From contig NC_091933.1 in assembly GCF_041260155.1 (NCBI RefSeq), positions 3,697,001-3,761,000 on the forward strand: a DNA stretch of 64,000 nt, given 5' to 3'. The DNA comes from Ptychodera flava. Lineage: Eukaryota > Hemichordata > Enteropneusta > Ptychoderidae. Below are positions 23,313-37,500 of this stretch, one piece after another. Both the position numbers and the translations under genes were made by a program. Numbering within the stretch: the first letter of the stretch is position 1; every line of letters starts with the position of its first letter. The notes beneath the pieces are model-generated. The model searched no databases, was not told the DNA's origin, and saw nothing but the letters and a program-made list of their open reading frames with translations.

Positions 23313-25245
23313 ACTAATTCTTGAAATGGTGATGACACTTTCCGTAATCATATGTGGTGATTTTGATGCAAATGACAACATCAGTACAGCACCATCCATG
23401 AGCTGTTTCCTGTTCATGTAACAGTACAACCATGATCTATCTCTTCTCTCTTCAATGGATATTTGCATTCTCAACAAGTTTCTTGCTGGTATAACTTTGA
23501 TGTGAATAAAAATAATTCAGTAGGTTGGTAGTTTTGAGCAAACCCTACAGATAATGATAATTACCATAGCTACTTCCAATTCATGGTAATGCTAATCCCT
23601 GAATAAGACAAACATTACCATTTGCAAACTAATTGATACTTAAAATAGCATTTGATGCAATAAATAATGAATGTTGAGTGTGTAAACAGAGCATAAATTA
23701 GTTTTCACTGTCACTGCCATTTTAACTGCTTTTTACTATTGTGAAGTATTTTAATTCCTCAAATGTACATTGATCAATAAAATAACTCTTGAAATTCATT
23801 TCATCAAATTTTCTCATCCCTGTATGCGTTGATCTTAACCAGCAAGTCAAAATTACAGCTACGTTTAAAAAAGTTTTTGTTGTTTTCTCACTGCAGAGGT
23901 TGGATCTTGTGAACTAAAAAATGAAGCAAAAATAAAATAATGTCCATCACCACATGAGTTTTGTAAGACCTAGAATGAGAAACACACCAACAATTTCCTG
24001 GCCATATGACTGATGCTCATCTTTTGTGACCTCCATGTGAATAAAAATGTTAGTTCTTTAGCTGCAATCCTATGCCGTATAGAAAAGGAGAACTTTTCCC
24101 TACCTTAAGAGAGATGTTTTTGAGAGTGCCTAAAACGGTAGATACTCCAATTTTTCTTGTGTTCAGAGTTCTGGTTTATAACAAAATTCATACATTGAAA
24201 ACAACATTCAGTGTCTATTTTCTATCCAATGACACACATTTATGACTTGTCGTTCAATTTCACAAACTCACCCTAGCTACGCTGTAGAATATTGCAATCA
24301 TCCCCATTCCAATGACAACACACATACAGCGACACTCATCAATGCACAAACACGCACCCACACACACCTACAAATGCCAGTGGGAGGACTCGCACCTTCG
24401 TTTCAACTCAATGCGTATATAAAGAGAACCTAGAGCCATTGAAATTATTGTACAAAATAATTTATTTCTTACACTGTAAAGGCGTGCATAGGCATACTTT
24501 CAACAGGAAATTTTATTCATTATTGTGACATTGTTGGAAGAGCAAGCTAACCATTTCAAAATCATTTGGCAAATGTCTTTGTAACCATTCCACTCATTGA
24601 CAGGGCAGATATTAAAATTTGGCAAATGTTAGGTCTCACTGCGGAATATCTTATTGTAGTGTTGAGGAAAATTCACTCTCAGTTGAATGCAATCATGGGT
24701 TTTTGGATCTATGTCCATTTCATTCAGCATGGTTGTATTTCTGATATAAAAAGACAACAAGGTATTTGAATACTGCAAGTAATCAATATATGAGAACACA
24801 GAATTTGCATTTTCTCTGACGATGACATCAACAGTGAATTCAAAGCAGTGTGACATTTGCTGATCTGATCTCTGTGTGATTACATTCTCATATTAGGTAA
24901 ATACATAATCAAGACTTGGAATGTCACAATAACCACACACAAAAATATGCACTGTTCATTTATGTATAAATATATTTCGGTTCATGACAGTGTAAAACAT
25001 TCTTGTAAATTACATGTTAAAACACACAATGTTTGTGTGGTTCTATTTACAAATAAAAGTAATACAGTTTCTGTTTTGGTTAGTGTACAGATTACAGTTA
25101 CAAGCATTTTATATGTAAACATTTTACATAACATCACTTCTCCTTGGCTTACTTATCAAGGTGTGGAAGGCACAGTCATAAAAGTGAGAGATCCGAGAAC
25201 ATTCAATCACATGGAAGCGGTAATCTGTACAGCTTTGGACGGTAT
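23313..25245. other. Convergent 3' region between REC114 and the CFAP92-like gene
   Basis: The stops of the two genes face each other 1.9 kb apart. On the plus strand, AATAAA occurs at 23505-23510 and 23776-23781. On the minus strand, AATAAA (read as TTTATT) occurs at 24461-24466 and 24512-24517. A CA-rich stretch lies at about 24318-24372. No further coding exon was recognised. Confidence 0.5.
23505..23510 (+). other. Probable REC114 poly(A) signal
   Basis: AATAAA 193 bp after the REC114 stop; a second AATAAA at 23776-23781 is an alternative. Neither cleavage site can be confirmed from sequence alone. Confidence 0.4.
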
Positions 25246-25517
25246 CTATGCAATCTGCGCTGCTTCTAGTTCGGCAGCTGCTTTTTTGCACGTTGGCTTC
25301 TCAACATACTTGTCTCTGTCTGGATAGTAAAACTCAGTGTGTACAGGGGCAGGCCTGATGGAAGGCTGTGGTTGACGATAGCATATATTACCAGATGTTA
25401 TCTCTTTGTAGCGGTATTCTTCTGTGGGACCAATTTTGAACAAATGGTTGTCTTTCTCCTCTGCTACTAGAGGTTTCACAGGGATGCGACTCAGAACATG
25501 TCTGTCTTTGTGAAATA
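25246..25517 (-). CDS. CFAP92: Last coding exon of the CFAP92-like gene, out of phase with the exon before it
   Basis: This frame is open to the stop at 25246 and encodes about 90 residues, including VLSRIPVKPLVAEEKDNHLF and YYPDRDKYVEKPTCKK, which look like real protein. The acceptor CGGTAG| at 25518-25519 requires an incoming phase 1, but the exon before it (25968-26566) ends TTTCAG|GTGAGA in phase 2. Joined as read, translation would shift and stop after about 44 codons. Possible reasons: a missed micro-exon of 3n+2 bases between 25520 and 25967, an unusual splice site, or a small indel in this allele or assembly. Confidence 0.65.
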
Positions 25518-28500
25518 ACCTACCGGTAAAAACAGATATAAATGGTCAGATTTTCATGTCAAACAATTGATGAAATCATCTGAATGCCAGCAAACACAGG
25601 ATAACAAAACATATACATCATTGTCACAATAATATCTATCACTTATTTTCAGGACATATTGTATTTTGTAACACTGTTATATCTTACACAGTGTTCAGGA
25701 TTACTTTGTAGCAAGGCAGCTGCATTTTGTAAGCTTGATCTTAACCTTCAAGACTGGAATTATAGTGTCTCTGTATTTGGTTCTGTACAGCTTAAACACC
25801 AAAAGGTTTTGGCATACATGAATCCTTTAAAATACATGTTAAGTAATGGAAAAAAGTACTAAAAATCACAAATGAACAAAAGTTGGCAGCTCTGAAACTT
25901 TGTGTTGTTATCAGTTTTCTAACATCAGCAAACAACTTCATCAAGCTGTATGACGCAAATATCTCACCTGAAATCATGGCCTTTCAACGCTGCAAATTTT
26001 GCATGTTCCATGTCTCGTATGGGTATCCTGTTCTGAGGCAGACCCCAGCTGAGAGAGTCATAGGGGCCAGGGTTGAATCCATGGTGTTTTTCCCGGCTTT
26101 CATCGTCCATTTGAATAGGAGGCACACCATTGAGCCTGGCTTTGGTATCAACGCTGGGATTCAGCACCACTGACAGTGGGGGTATCTCATGAAGTTCAGG
26201 GCCTCTCCTTAGAGAGATCTTCTTTGGTTCATCTTTTAGTAAGCCCTGAAGCTTGTCAAGCTGGTTACTAGCCATGGGTCCTCGGTATGTCTGTTCAGTA
26301 TCTGGAGCACAGCGATGATACTTCATGTGGATATTATCCACCATGATTCGAGACTTCCACTGGTCCAAGTCTGCTTTGGTAGACACCTGTTGTTCACTGG
26401 CTAGTGTATCACCAGCTAGATGGATGGTGATTGGAGGGCGAGGTGCAAAGTAACCTGTTGGTCTTGACCAGACATTGAAGTCCTGGTATCTGTCTCTCCA
26501 TCCTGCTCTGTCACGTTCCAAGGTGGGTTTCAGGATACTGCTGTGTAAGATGTTTTCTCTCCATGTCTGTTAGATAACAAATGGATAAATTGTGATAACA
26601 GTTGTTTTCTATCATTATTGCAACTTTTCACACATGGAAACAGAAATTTGATGATGGCAATTATAATATGGAGATTGCAAATGTTTTCTGTATGCAAAAT
26701 TCTTATGTAATTTTGTTTTGAGATAGTGTATAACCAGTGAAATGGCAGATTTTGAACATTGTTGAAAATAATGAAAATCAGTGGAAAGAACATAACTTCA
26801 TGAAATATCTACAGGTCCCTAGGGTAAGTAAAGTGCTAACAGTTAAAAGCATGGGTCAGGCGTCAGATTGTCCTGCCAGGAAATTTACTAACTACATTAC
26901 AATTTCAATGGAAAATAAAAGGCTATAGTATGACACCTTCATAATCCTCTTACAGACTAGAACAAACTCGATCCCTGGGATTGAGTCGTCTACCTTTACG
27001 GAGCATGAAAACCCTATGAAACAATTTTTAGGACTTTCATCCCCTCATGACAAACAAAAAATAACTTTATCATGAAATAATTGTATTCTAATTGGCTGGG
27101 GAGCCAGGAAAGTTACACACGGCAACAGGTATGTTTGCATAATTCTTGATGTAGTAATACATTTATGTATTACACATTAGTTTACAACATATGGACTTGA
27201 ATCTTACCGTACCTAAATTGGTGGTTTACAAATAGATCCAAGAAAATCTCTTTCTAGGTTCATGGTTTACCATTTGATCGTGTTTGAGATCAAATTTAAT
27301 ATTTGAAGACTTACTTCTGTCAATTCATCAACTCTGGCAGGGTGTGGTTTCTTAACATGGATGTTAGACTCCATGGCATCTTTGACACCAGGATACACAA
27401 ATCCATCCTCTGTTCTCCATGCAGCTTTCAATGCCGCCTCTTCTGCCTTTTTCACAGCCTCCACATTGATAGGAACCACTGTGGCTGAGTTGTAATCCTG
27501 ACAGTAGGTAAATCTACGATCTGGTTCCTGTGGGCAAAATTCAAAACATTCCGAAATATTATTGATAGCACTCATATCAATTTCTCCAAGAATATAAAAT
27601 GGTGTAGCAGGATAATGATAGAAATTGTAATTTTTTTCAATCTCTTTTTCATACATAGGACAAAATTTGAACCAGTAAAGCAAAATAGTGATTTGATTTT
27701 CATGTCCACTTCCTTTCCGTTTTCCAAACCATGGCAAAACACCCTAGAATGATGATAAATGTTGTTATGTTTTCAAACTATGTAACCAATTAACAGCTGA
27801 TATATATAACTCCCTTCTAAATTTGTGGATTTTGGCAAAGTCATGAAGAATTAAAATCACAAAATTTACTTTCACTTTCCATCATGTGAACATCATGGAA
27901 AACCATTTTCTGAACAAATACATTCACATATTTTGACATTAAGTCATCTCATATTGATTATAAATACATCTTTTTTTGACGAATGGCTGAAAGGTATTTC
28001 AAATAGAAATTTTCATCTTGATTTGATGTTAGATTTTCAAATGCATGTAGATGTTGGTTATTTGTGAGGTCAATCACTTGGGAGCAAAGATGCAAGGTGT
28101 TTAAACCTGCTATACACACATTACAACCATGGTGTATTACCTATGAGTGTATCTATACCATATCAAAGAGAAACCATTAACTCTAGGCAAAATTTAATAC
28201 TGAACAACTATCTCATTTACCTTGCTCAGTTCTTGACGTAGCTTCTCCCTTGCTTGCTCCGTAGAATTCAAATATTGTGTACTGTAATTGTGTGTTTGAC
28301 CATTGACAGGTACCACTGCAATTGTCTTGGGACGTTCCTTTTTATTAGCTTTGCTCCTCTCATGGACAGTGCCCTGTCAAGTCAAATCGTAAAAATGTCA
28401 GTGGTTATTATGACAAATAAATGTAACTATCAGAGTTTGAATTCTGTCGTAATTTTGCTTGGCAAGAATCCAACTCAAAAAAGGGTATATCATTCAGTCT

Positions 28501-31500
28501 GCATATGTGGGCGTATTATTGTGGTTGAATCACTTTCCATAATTGCAGATTTACAATTTTGCTGTGTACCAAATAGTTATTTACAATTGGGAGAATATAT
28601 GACAATAAAAGTTTGTATAAATTCACCAGAACTGAGGCTTTACATCATAATGAAGTGTTGCTGAAAGAGAATGTAATTTGAGAAATTCAAAATCCACCTT
28701 AAACTCACAATATTTTCTTTGACATAGTTATGTTTCTGTGTTCTTGCTTTGTTCTCCAAATACAGCATATAGTCTTCATTGTACATGTCAATTGGAGTCC
28801 ACTCCCTGCTGGTATGTGGATAATGAACTGTCACTGCTTTGCTTTCCACTTCTACTTCAGTGTCAACCTCTTTCAGCTCTAGTTCAGGAAAACAAACATA
28901 GGCCATGACATCAGCAAACGTGTCATTTCCGGTAAATTAAATTCTGTGCACTTTCACAATATTAAAATTCATGAATAATTAATTAACCATGGACAATTAA
29001 TCATTGTTTGCTCTCACTCACACACTGTAACTACAAGAATTCTGAAACCCTGAATATCAGCGATTGTCAGATGCATAAAAAGATCAAACTATCTATCTAT
29101 TTATATGTGTATGTTGGTGTGTGTGTGTGTGGGGGGGGTATTATAAAAAAAAGATCAGCAATAAATATCACCAGAATATACCACTTTCATGGTTGTATCT
29201 GATAAAAACAATGTAGGACAGTGGCAGGCATTTTGACTCATTTCAATGATAACAAATGAATAAATTATTATCAGATAATAGCTGATGAAACAAGACTGTA
29301 CTCACCTTCAAAGTCAGCCATTGTGAGTGGTACACCAAACTCTCTGCTCAATGACAGAATCATCTCAGAGGTAGGGAAGAGATCATTACGAGCTACATCA
29401 CGCAACTTCTTTGTTTGAGTAAGCTATAAACAAAAACAGTACAAATACAATGTAAAAACTGATCAAGCAGTTCTGTACATTGATGTTATGGTAGATATTC
29501 CATACATGAACTACAACACGATGCAGATCAGAGATTTGGACACATCAAACTTAATAAAAACACAACTGATATTGGACTAGAGTTGTAAATTGTCATGGAT
29601 GCAGAGATTTGGACACATCAAACTTAGTGAAAACACAACTGATATTGGACTAGAGTTGTAAATTGTCATGGATGCAGAGATTTGGACACATCAAACTTAG
29701 TGAAAACACAACTGATATTGGACTAGAGTTGTAAATTGTCATGGATGCAGAGATTTGGACACATCAAACTTAGTGAAAACACAACTGATATTGGACTAGA
29801 GTTGTAAATTGTCATGGAGTAGATGATTCTACATCTATAACACATTAGTGAAATAATTAATTGATAACAGACTTGTGATGCAGTGTAAAGTTTGACTATC
29901 TACATTACTCCCTTATATAAGCAATACTTGTTGCAAGAAATGGTAAGGAGAACATTTTGAACAACTTTAAATAACATGCCTGATAGCCAACTTTTCATTT
30001 GCAAATTTGTTTGCCAAGCTGTGTGTGTCTATGAAACTGACAACAAGAATGCAGAATAAAATGTATTACTTTACCTGATCCAATTTTATGATGGCATCTA
30101 GGCATGGTTTTGGTACCATATCACGCACATACAACAGTGGTTGTTTCAATATGATGGACAAAGGTTCATGGAGACGTACTCGTGTCAGATCAACATCCAA
30201 CGTTGCATACTGTCTCTCACTGAACATCAAGTCTGAATTGTAAAGTGCTTCAAATAACCTGGTTTCTGAAAAGACGAATACAAATAGATTGATGACAACA
30301 GGGTCATTGACTCTACCTAAATATTGACACTGTAAGCAGATCTTTACATTTAAATTTGTATTTTGAATCTTGATATTCTCATAACATTTCCTACATGCGA
30401 GTATGCCATAGACAATGGATACATCAAAGCTGGTGGAAAATTTTCAGCACCTGAAGAGAACTTGGCCAAACTTCTCTATGAAAACAATTTGGACTTAGGG
30501 GGTCTTCCTGTTTGTATTTTAAAAATATAACCCCAAGTGTTCTTCAGTTTGCAGGAAATTTTTGCTCTTCTGTCGAGATGCACAATAACATGACTGGTAT
30601 GAAATCCACAGAAAAGAAAGTATGGGGAGGAAATGGTGAATTATAATATGCTTAGATTTCAATTTTGTTCACAGTGAGCATTCCAAACACACTAAAGTGC
30701 ACTGATAGTACTTTTCTAAGATTGCTTGGTTGACAAACACAAATACAGATGAGCTGAAAACAGTTTTACCTCCTGCTGGTAGCCTAGGTAATTTTTGCCA
30801 GATTTTCTTGATGGCTTCATCCCTCAAACCCTCCAGTACAAAGATGTGCATCTCTCCATCCATCACTTGAAAACCTGTCACAATGTCAAGGTTACGACTT
30901 CTCTGCTGTTCTCTGTTGTGAAAGGAATGAAAGCTTGTCATCAGATGTTTACAGGTCAAATTCAAAATTCTTACAAAATTTTCTGTACTGCAATGATATG
31001 TTGTGGTATAGCAATTCCACTAGCTTAGACTTTGAAAGGCACACTTAATTTGCATGTCAACAAAATTAATTTAGAGTAAGAACATATTTAATTCTTTGGT
31101 TTTAATACATGTAATGAACATTGCCCGTGTAGTATATGAATTCTGGTGAACTTTATAGATAGTGAGATATATGTTAGTCTATATTATAATTTAATAACAT
31201 CTCTCAGACAGTTTTTTGCAGTCTGTTCAACCCCCCCCTTCTTTATGAACAGTTCCACACTCACCATTGAAAACAATGGGTTTGGGCCAAACCATGGTGG
31301 TGAATGGGCTAAGGCATGATGGTATGTGTGTTCATCATGGGTATTTTTTGCAAATCAGTCTGTCTATGAAGATGGTAATCAAATACTAACTATTGACAGC
31401 TTGTAGTTTCTCCACTATGTTGCTGACCATCAAACAATGTCACAATTGACATATTTTTAATACATTTATTTACAACTTATATTTAAAGTATACATTCAAA

Positions 31501-34500
31501 ACTTACTCTGATAGCTTGTAAGTAGATAAGGCTGCTTCTATAACATGTTTAGGCATGCTATCTAAACTAAGAGCTTTGGCATTGATCTCTGTCACCAAAC
31601 TCTGTATTTGGTTGAGGAACTTGGTGTTGTTGTATTCAAATATGTAGATAATACGGGCAAATGGACACTGGAAAAAACAAACAAAACAAAAAATAATGAG
31701 AGAGAAAATATATACCGTGTCTGTTGAGATAATTTTTACAAACAAATTCCATATTGACTAAAATTCCAACAATGTATGTCTGATTGTATCTTGGGAATTA
31801 CCAGTATGTTAGAATTCCAATACATGATGGTTCGTACTGACTTTACTAAAAAGGTAGATATTATTTAAGTACTGTTAACCTCAACAGGAAATTTTTGCCT
31901 GTTAAAAAATGTTTTTCACAAGATATAACTTTTGGTTTTGAATACGATCAGGCATGCTAGATGGGTTAGCAATTCAGCCATGTTTATTTTACAAACGTTG
32001 GTGTCTTATTGATACTGATACAACTCACTTGAGTTAGCTGTTACAATTCTCTTTGATGTCATTTATGGAACAGTCTGTTTGTAATGTATTGGTTTCTGGT
32101 ATCAAGATTAATTACTAGCAAAATCTGAACACAAAAAAACCATCATAAATATATCCATGCCTCTAAATTAATATTATTATTTATCTGATAAAATTTCTCT
32201 GTAATACTACACTGAATACTACCTGGGTAATTTGTAAGAGTAATGATATGTAAAATGTAAAATTAATATTATGCAGTTTTGATTTGACAGTTGTTTTCAT
32301 GCTGTTGGTACAACATGGCAGATTTGGAGTTAAGCCGTGTTGCTAAGGTCAAACAAAAACTCTCCCTGACTTAAAGTCACCTAACCTTGACAATAAAGGT
32401 ATTTGAATTTATATCAAACTATCATCAAAATTTACAACGTCTGGTACGTCAAATTCAGATTTTTTTCAGGTTGTTGGGAAACATAAGTACGTGTTGATGT
32501 TGATTTCCATTTTGCTGTAGGAGGACAATTCCAGAAAGCTAGGCCATTTACATTACCTCATCTGGTGTTTCAATTTCTGCCTTTTGCTGTATGTCCCTGG
32601 GTGTCGTCAGCGGATAGCTGACCTCGACTCTGACTTTCAACTGTGAGTTAGATTCCATGTAATGGCCCATTGGTAGCGGCAGATCACCTGCAAAAACAGA
32701 AACCAACACGATTTTCCTATGTGTGACCTTTGAACACCAAACAATGCTGTAAGCATAGTAACAGTGCTGTCAATAAAGTGACAGGTAGACTGAGGGTCTC
32801 CATTAAAATAGCATAATAACTAAACACAGCCACTGATCCCTGGTTTACTTGTACTACTAATACTCTATCCAATGACATCCACTTTGATAACCTTATCCCT
32901 TTGGTTTGCAGGTCAAATAGGTCACAAAGCATGGTGACCTGAGGGTGAATGCATTACACAAATCACTTGCTCACATAGTTAACAAACAGGGTTACATGCT
33001 GACTTTTATGACCTCCAGTTCAACAGTGAAGTTCTTAATCATACTTTTGTACACAGAATTAGCAGTAAGCTAAGTACTTGTCTCCAAGGGGAATATAAAG
33101 TGTAACCATTTCACTGAGTATTCTGACTTAACCTTGACACTGTTCCAGATTTGTACAGAGTCACTGATGTGAAATATAATGCCCTGTGCCATCAAAGCTC
33201 CATTAAGATGCAACTTTTGATTTATTTTCTATTATGTTTGTTCTGTTTGTCAAATCTACTTTCTTGTTTCACTCCCCAGGTTATGTTCTACTCTTTAAAA
33301 TTACACTCAGTGTTCAGATCATCAATACAGCCTGTAATCCAATGTTATTGTTTACAACTGAATCTTAGTCTGGACTAAAGTCATTTGTCAACAATAACTG
33401 TTACATTGCATATTGTACATGTCTGCATGCCTGATACTTTGTATTTCTGCATACTTTATGGAGATAAAGAAGAAGAAAAGTTACCATTTGCTATCAAAAA
33501 TAATGAACATAATATTCCAAGTCACAGCAATCGTCACTTTACAGAATTTCATGAAGAATTATAAAAGGAAATACATGAAAATTCAATATTTGTGAGCAAG
33601 TGACCTGTATATCAAAAATACCAGTGGGACGCATATAGGAAATTACTGATGGGTGCTCTCAATTTGATGAAAATTGCAAATTCACAAACAATCATCTATG
33701 TTAATGACGTCAACACTTACGTGGTCCATCAACTGAATTAGGAATGCCGATTAATTTGCCATCTCGTGCCATTTGAAATCCCATCAGGTCCGGAATTGGA
33801 CAGCTGTGTATGGGCACCGTCATGTACACGATTCTCTCTCCAAGCAGTAAATCAGCTAATTGAAGTTTGGCAACTCCGTAGGGATCCCATGGTTGATCAC
33901 GACCTCTGAAGGGATTATGTAAAGTTCTTTTCCCTGTGTGGAGAAAAATAAATTAAATGTCAATTTTGAAGCTTTGTGTTTTATTGGCTTCCACTGGGCA
34001 GTGGATTGAAACTGTGTTAATACAAATATGACGCACGCACATTTTGTGAATAGTTCATGACACTTACTGGCAGAGGAGTATTAGAAACGGCCAATATTAC
34101 TTGTATGGATGGGCATTGAGAAATTGCTTTAACAGCTAGTGGATCAAACAGTCAGCACAAAGCTTCATTCTATTGATTCATATCTTTTTCTATGATTCAT
34201 ATCTTTTCAGTTTTAAATTTCAGGTTTCCAAAAAGTCACTAAGGAAAAATTATATGCCAAATTGAAGGTCTTCACCACTGCCTACCTGTAACCATGCCAA
34301 CATTTCCTATTTTGTCATCTTCTTGATCTTCACCAAATAAAGTTGGATCTTGTTTCACTTCTTCATCTTTCCTATCTCTGTCATGAACTTCAACTTCAAG
34401 AGGCGGGCCATTGAGATACTCCCTTACTTCTCCTTCATCTAGGGTACCTGTGTTGGCAAAATAGGAACCAATCAAAACTTGGCATTTATAACTTGATGAC

Positions 34501-37500
34501 TGAGAAATCTGTAGGTTAAAGGGGCACGTCTATGAGAAATCAATATGGCAAAAGAACCCAACTGCTGCAAGCTGGAATGGATTTCAGCAAAACTGTTTAA
34601 TTTGCATATACACATCACTTGCTAGCTGTGTCTAGAATATATGGGGAATATAATAATCCTTTCCAGTTAAAATACTTTGGTTAATGTCAGTCTAATGTTT
34701 GCTGTGTTGCCCACAGACCTACATACAAAGGAAATTTAGGAGACTGGTTTAAAGTGCTGATCAAAATTATGAGGCTTTTACAATCCACCTTTAATACCTA
34801 ATAAATAAATGTTTGCATTTAACGATCCCTGCCAAATTACTGCCAGCGTTTTTTACTGGTCAAGTAATCTGCAATCTCAAATTATAAGCAATAACAATAT
34901 TCATGGGGCACTATGTGCCTCTTGATAATATTGGCTTATTCTTAATTTACATTCATTAATCTATCCATTCATATTGAAGATGTATTTATTTCCTTGTCTC
35001 TCTGTTTTGTTCATGAACTGTGCTACCGTACAAGACCAGTTGCTTTGTTCGTGTATCGTAAATTTTTTGTCCTTGCAATGAAACTATGTCAAAGTCTATA
35101 TTATAACTATATAAACAGCAATACTGTTAGGATCTTAGATCTTTGTGGACCACAAGTGTATGATCACCAGTGTATGATTACCAGTGTATGATCACATATG
35201 AGTATCAATATCTACAGTAACATTTGTCAAACACTTCGCAATATTTTAAAGTTAGAAACCAATGCTAACATAGAGAAATATCTACGATAGTTACTCTTCT
35301 GATGAACATGAACTTGTACATAATTGATATTTTACGTGTAAGATAGACATGCAATGACTATCTAGTGTGTAACACCACACAATGATACTGCTTTGAGAGC
35401 AAGAAGAGAACGAACTCATAAAGCCTTGTATTCTTAAAATTTGATAACTCTCTGTGGTGCTGTTCACGGACTCACCTAACAAAACCACATTAGTATCTTC
35501 CCAGTACACAGTGTCCGTGTGGCTCCTGCCAATGCTCCGGTGCTCCGGTTGTTTGTAAAATTTATATTTGCAGTACACTGGCAAACACTTTCGGTCCAGC
35601 TCATCATAATTGATTGGCGTGTTTGGTAAATTTGTTGCATAGTTCACTTTAATCACTAATGGATTCAGTTCCTGTTTTTGCTCCTCTGACATCAACGGTC
35701 CGTCCAAGGAAACAGTTATGAACACATCCTCAATTCCCTGTACTGGTTTATCCAGACGGTTTGTCACTGACTTGACGCCAGAAAACAGGATTTTCATCTG
35801 CACTGGAATACAGCAGTTACCGTGTTCCTTGATGTATGCTGCTCTGGCAGCCGCAGCAGCTTCAGCTTTCTTGGCACGACGCCTAGCTTCCTTCTGTAGT
35901 GGAGTTTCCCTATGATGACTCTTCTTACCTGTGATAACAGAATTCAGAAAAATGCTTTTAAAATGTTGAGACATACTTTAAAGCAAATAATTTTCTGAAA
36001 ATCTATCATACTCTTCTCAATTTACAGAAAATATTTTCTAGAACATCATGTTTTGATTACTTCAATAATACAACATGATAAAAAATTTGATAAACTTAGG
36101 ATACCTCAAAGGCTATGTCAAAGGAATTAAAGAAAACTGGGCGATGTTTCCTTTCATTCTTTCATGATATCAGATAGTTCCACTTATTAACAAACTTTAG
36201 TCTGTTTTTAAAGAATTGTTATTTTCTTCTCTCTTTATTTCATACAGCCAGCACAAGTTGGCACAAACTGATAAGCTGAGATATCTGTAAATAGATTTGA
36301 CATACCAACAACAGCAGGAGCTGAGGCTGCTCCGCCATCACTCCGTTTACCACCAGCCGCTGACTCCTTGTTCCGACTATCTTTCTTACTTTCCTTTTTG
36401 CCAAGATCACCCTGACTACCAATGTCTGTAACTTTGCCTCCACTCTCTTTCTTTTTCAGCTCTTCTTTCTGTTTCTGTTGTTGTTCCCTGATCTGTTTCT
36501 TCAGTTGTTTGACCTCGCTGGGTGCAGGTGCACCTGCTAGCCTTCCAAGTCTGCTGTAGGATCTGTGAAATTATAGCACACACAAAACATTTGTAAACTT
36601 CCACCTCCTAAAATTACTTGCACAAGAATAATATTTTCCGCTTTTTGTGATAAAAAATATAATTCAGACTAATTGAATATTATGACCGAGATATCCTTTG
36701 AGTTACTCCACATCATAGTTCAAATTAAAAAGTAATTTCCTCAGACAGTCATGTTATCTGAGTGTGAGAATGAGAAAATGATAAGGCAGGGTATGATTAC
36801 AGAAATAGCTATAATCAACATATACACACTGAGTCAAAGTTAGCCCTTTCATCACAAGAATGTTGGTCAAATCCCATTGTAAAGTATGACCTGTACACAA
36901 TTTAAAGGGTGAACAGATTGTTGTTGATAACAGTCGCGTAACTATTATCCTCCAGAGGCACTTTCTATGATGATGTACTTGCTCTCATTGAAATAGCATA
37001 TGATAGTCTGGTAGCTATACAGGTACAGTACACAATTGTAGTACTAGAATTACCTGACAAGTACGTCTTCTTTTTCCATCTGTTGTTCCGATGATGATCC
37101 GACAGGCACTGAAACTAGTGTGTGTGCAGTTTCTTCTGGGATAACCGTTGACGAGTCTAACTTTTGGGTGGATGGATAACCGTGGGACTTCATGGACAAA
37201 TCTGATGTTGTTTTCTGTGTCTTCAGACTATGGTCAGATTCCTTTAGTTCTCTCATTGGACGCCCTTTGGCATCTGTGGACATATCATATTAAAATCTCA
37301 CATTTAAGATATACAGATTTTGATTCTTTTTGGGAGATATGTGTTGGTAGACCAAGATTGTAAATACAACGCAGAAATCAGATACATAGAGTTTTTGGTA
37401 ACAATTGGTGGCTAAAATGACACTCTAGAAGAGATTGCGGAACACAAGAATGATCTATGCTTCACGTTTGGAAAATTCTCTCTTCAACTTGTGGTCTTTA

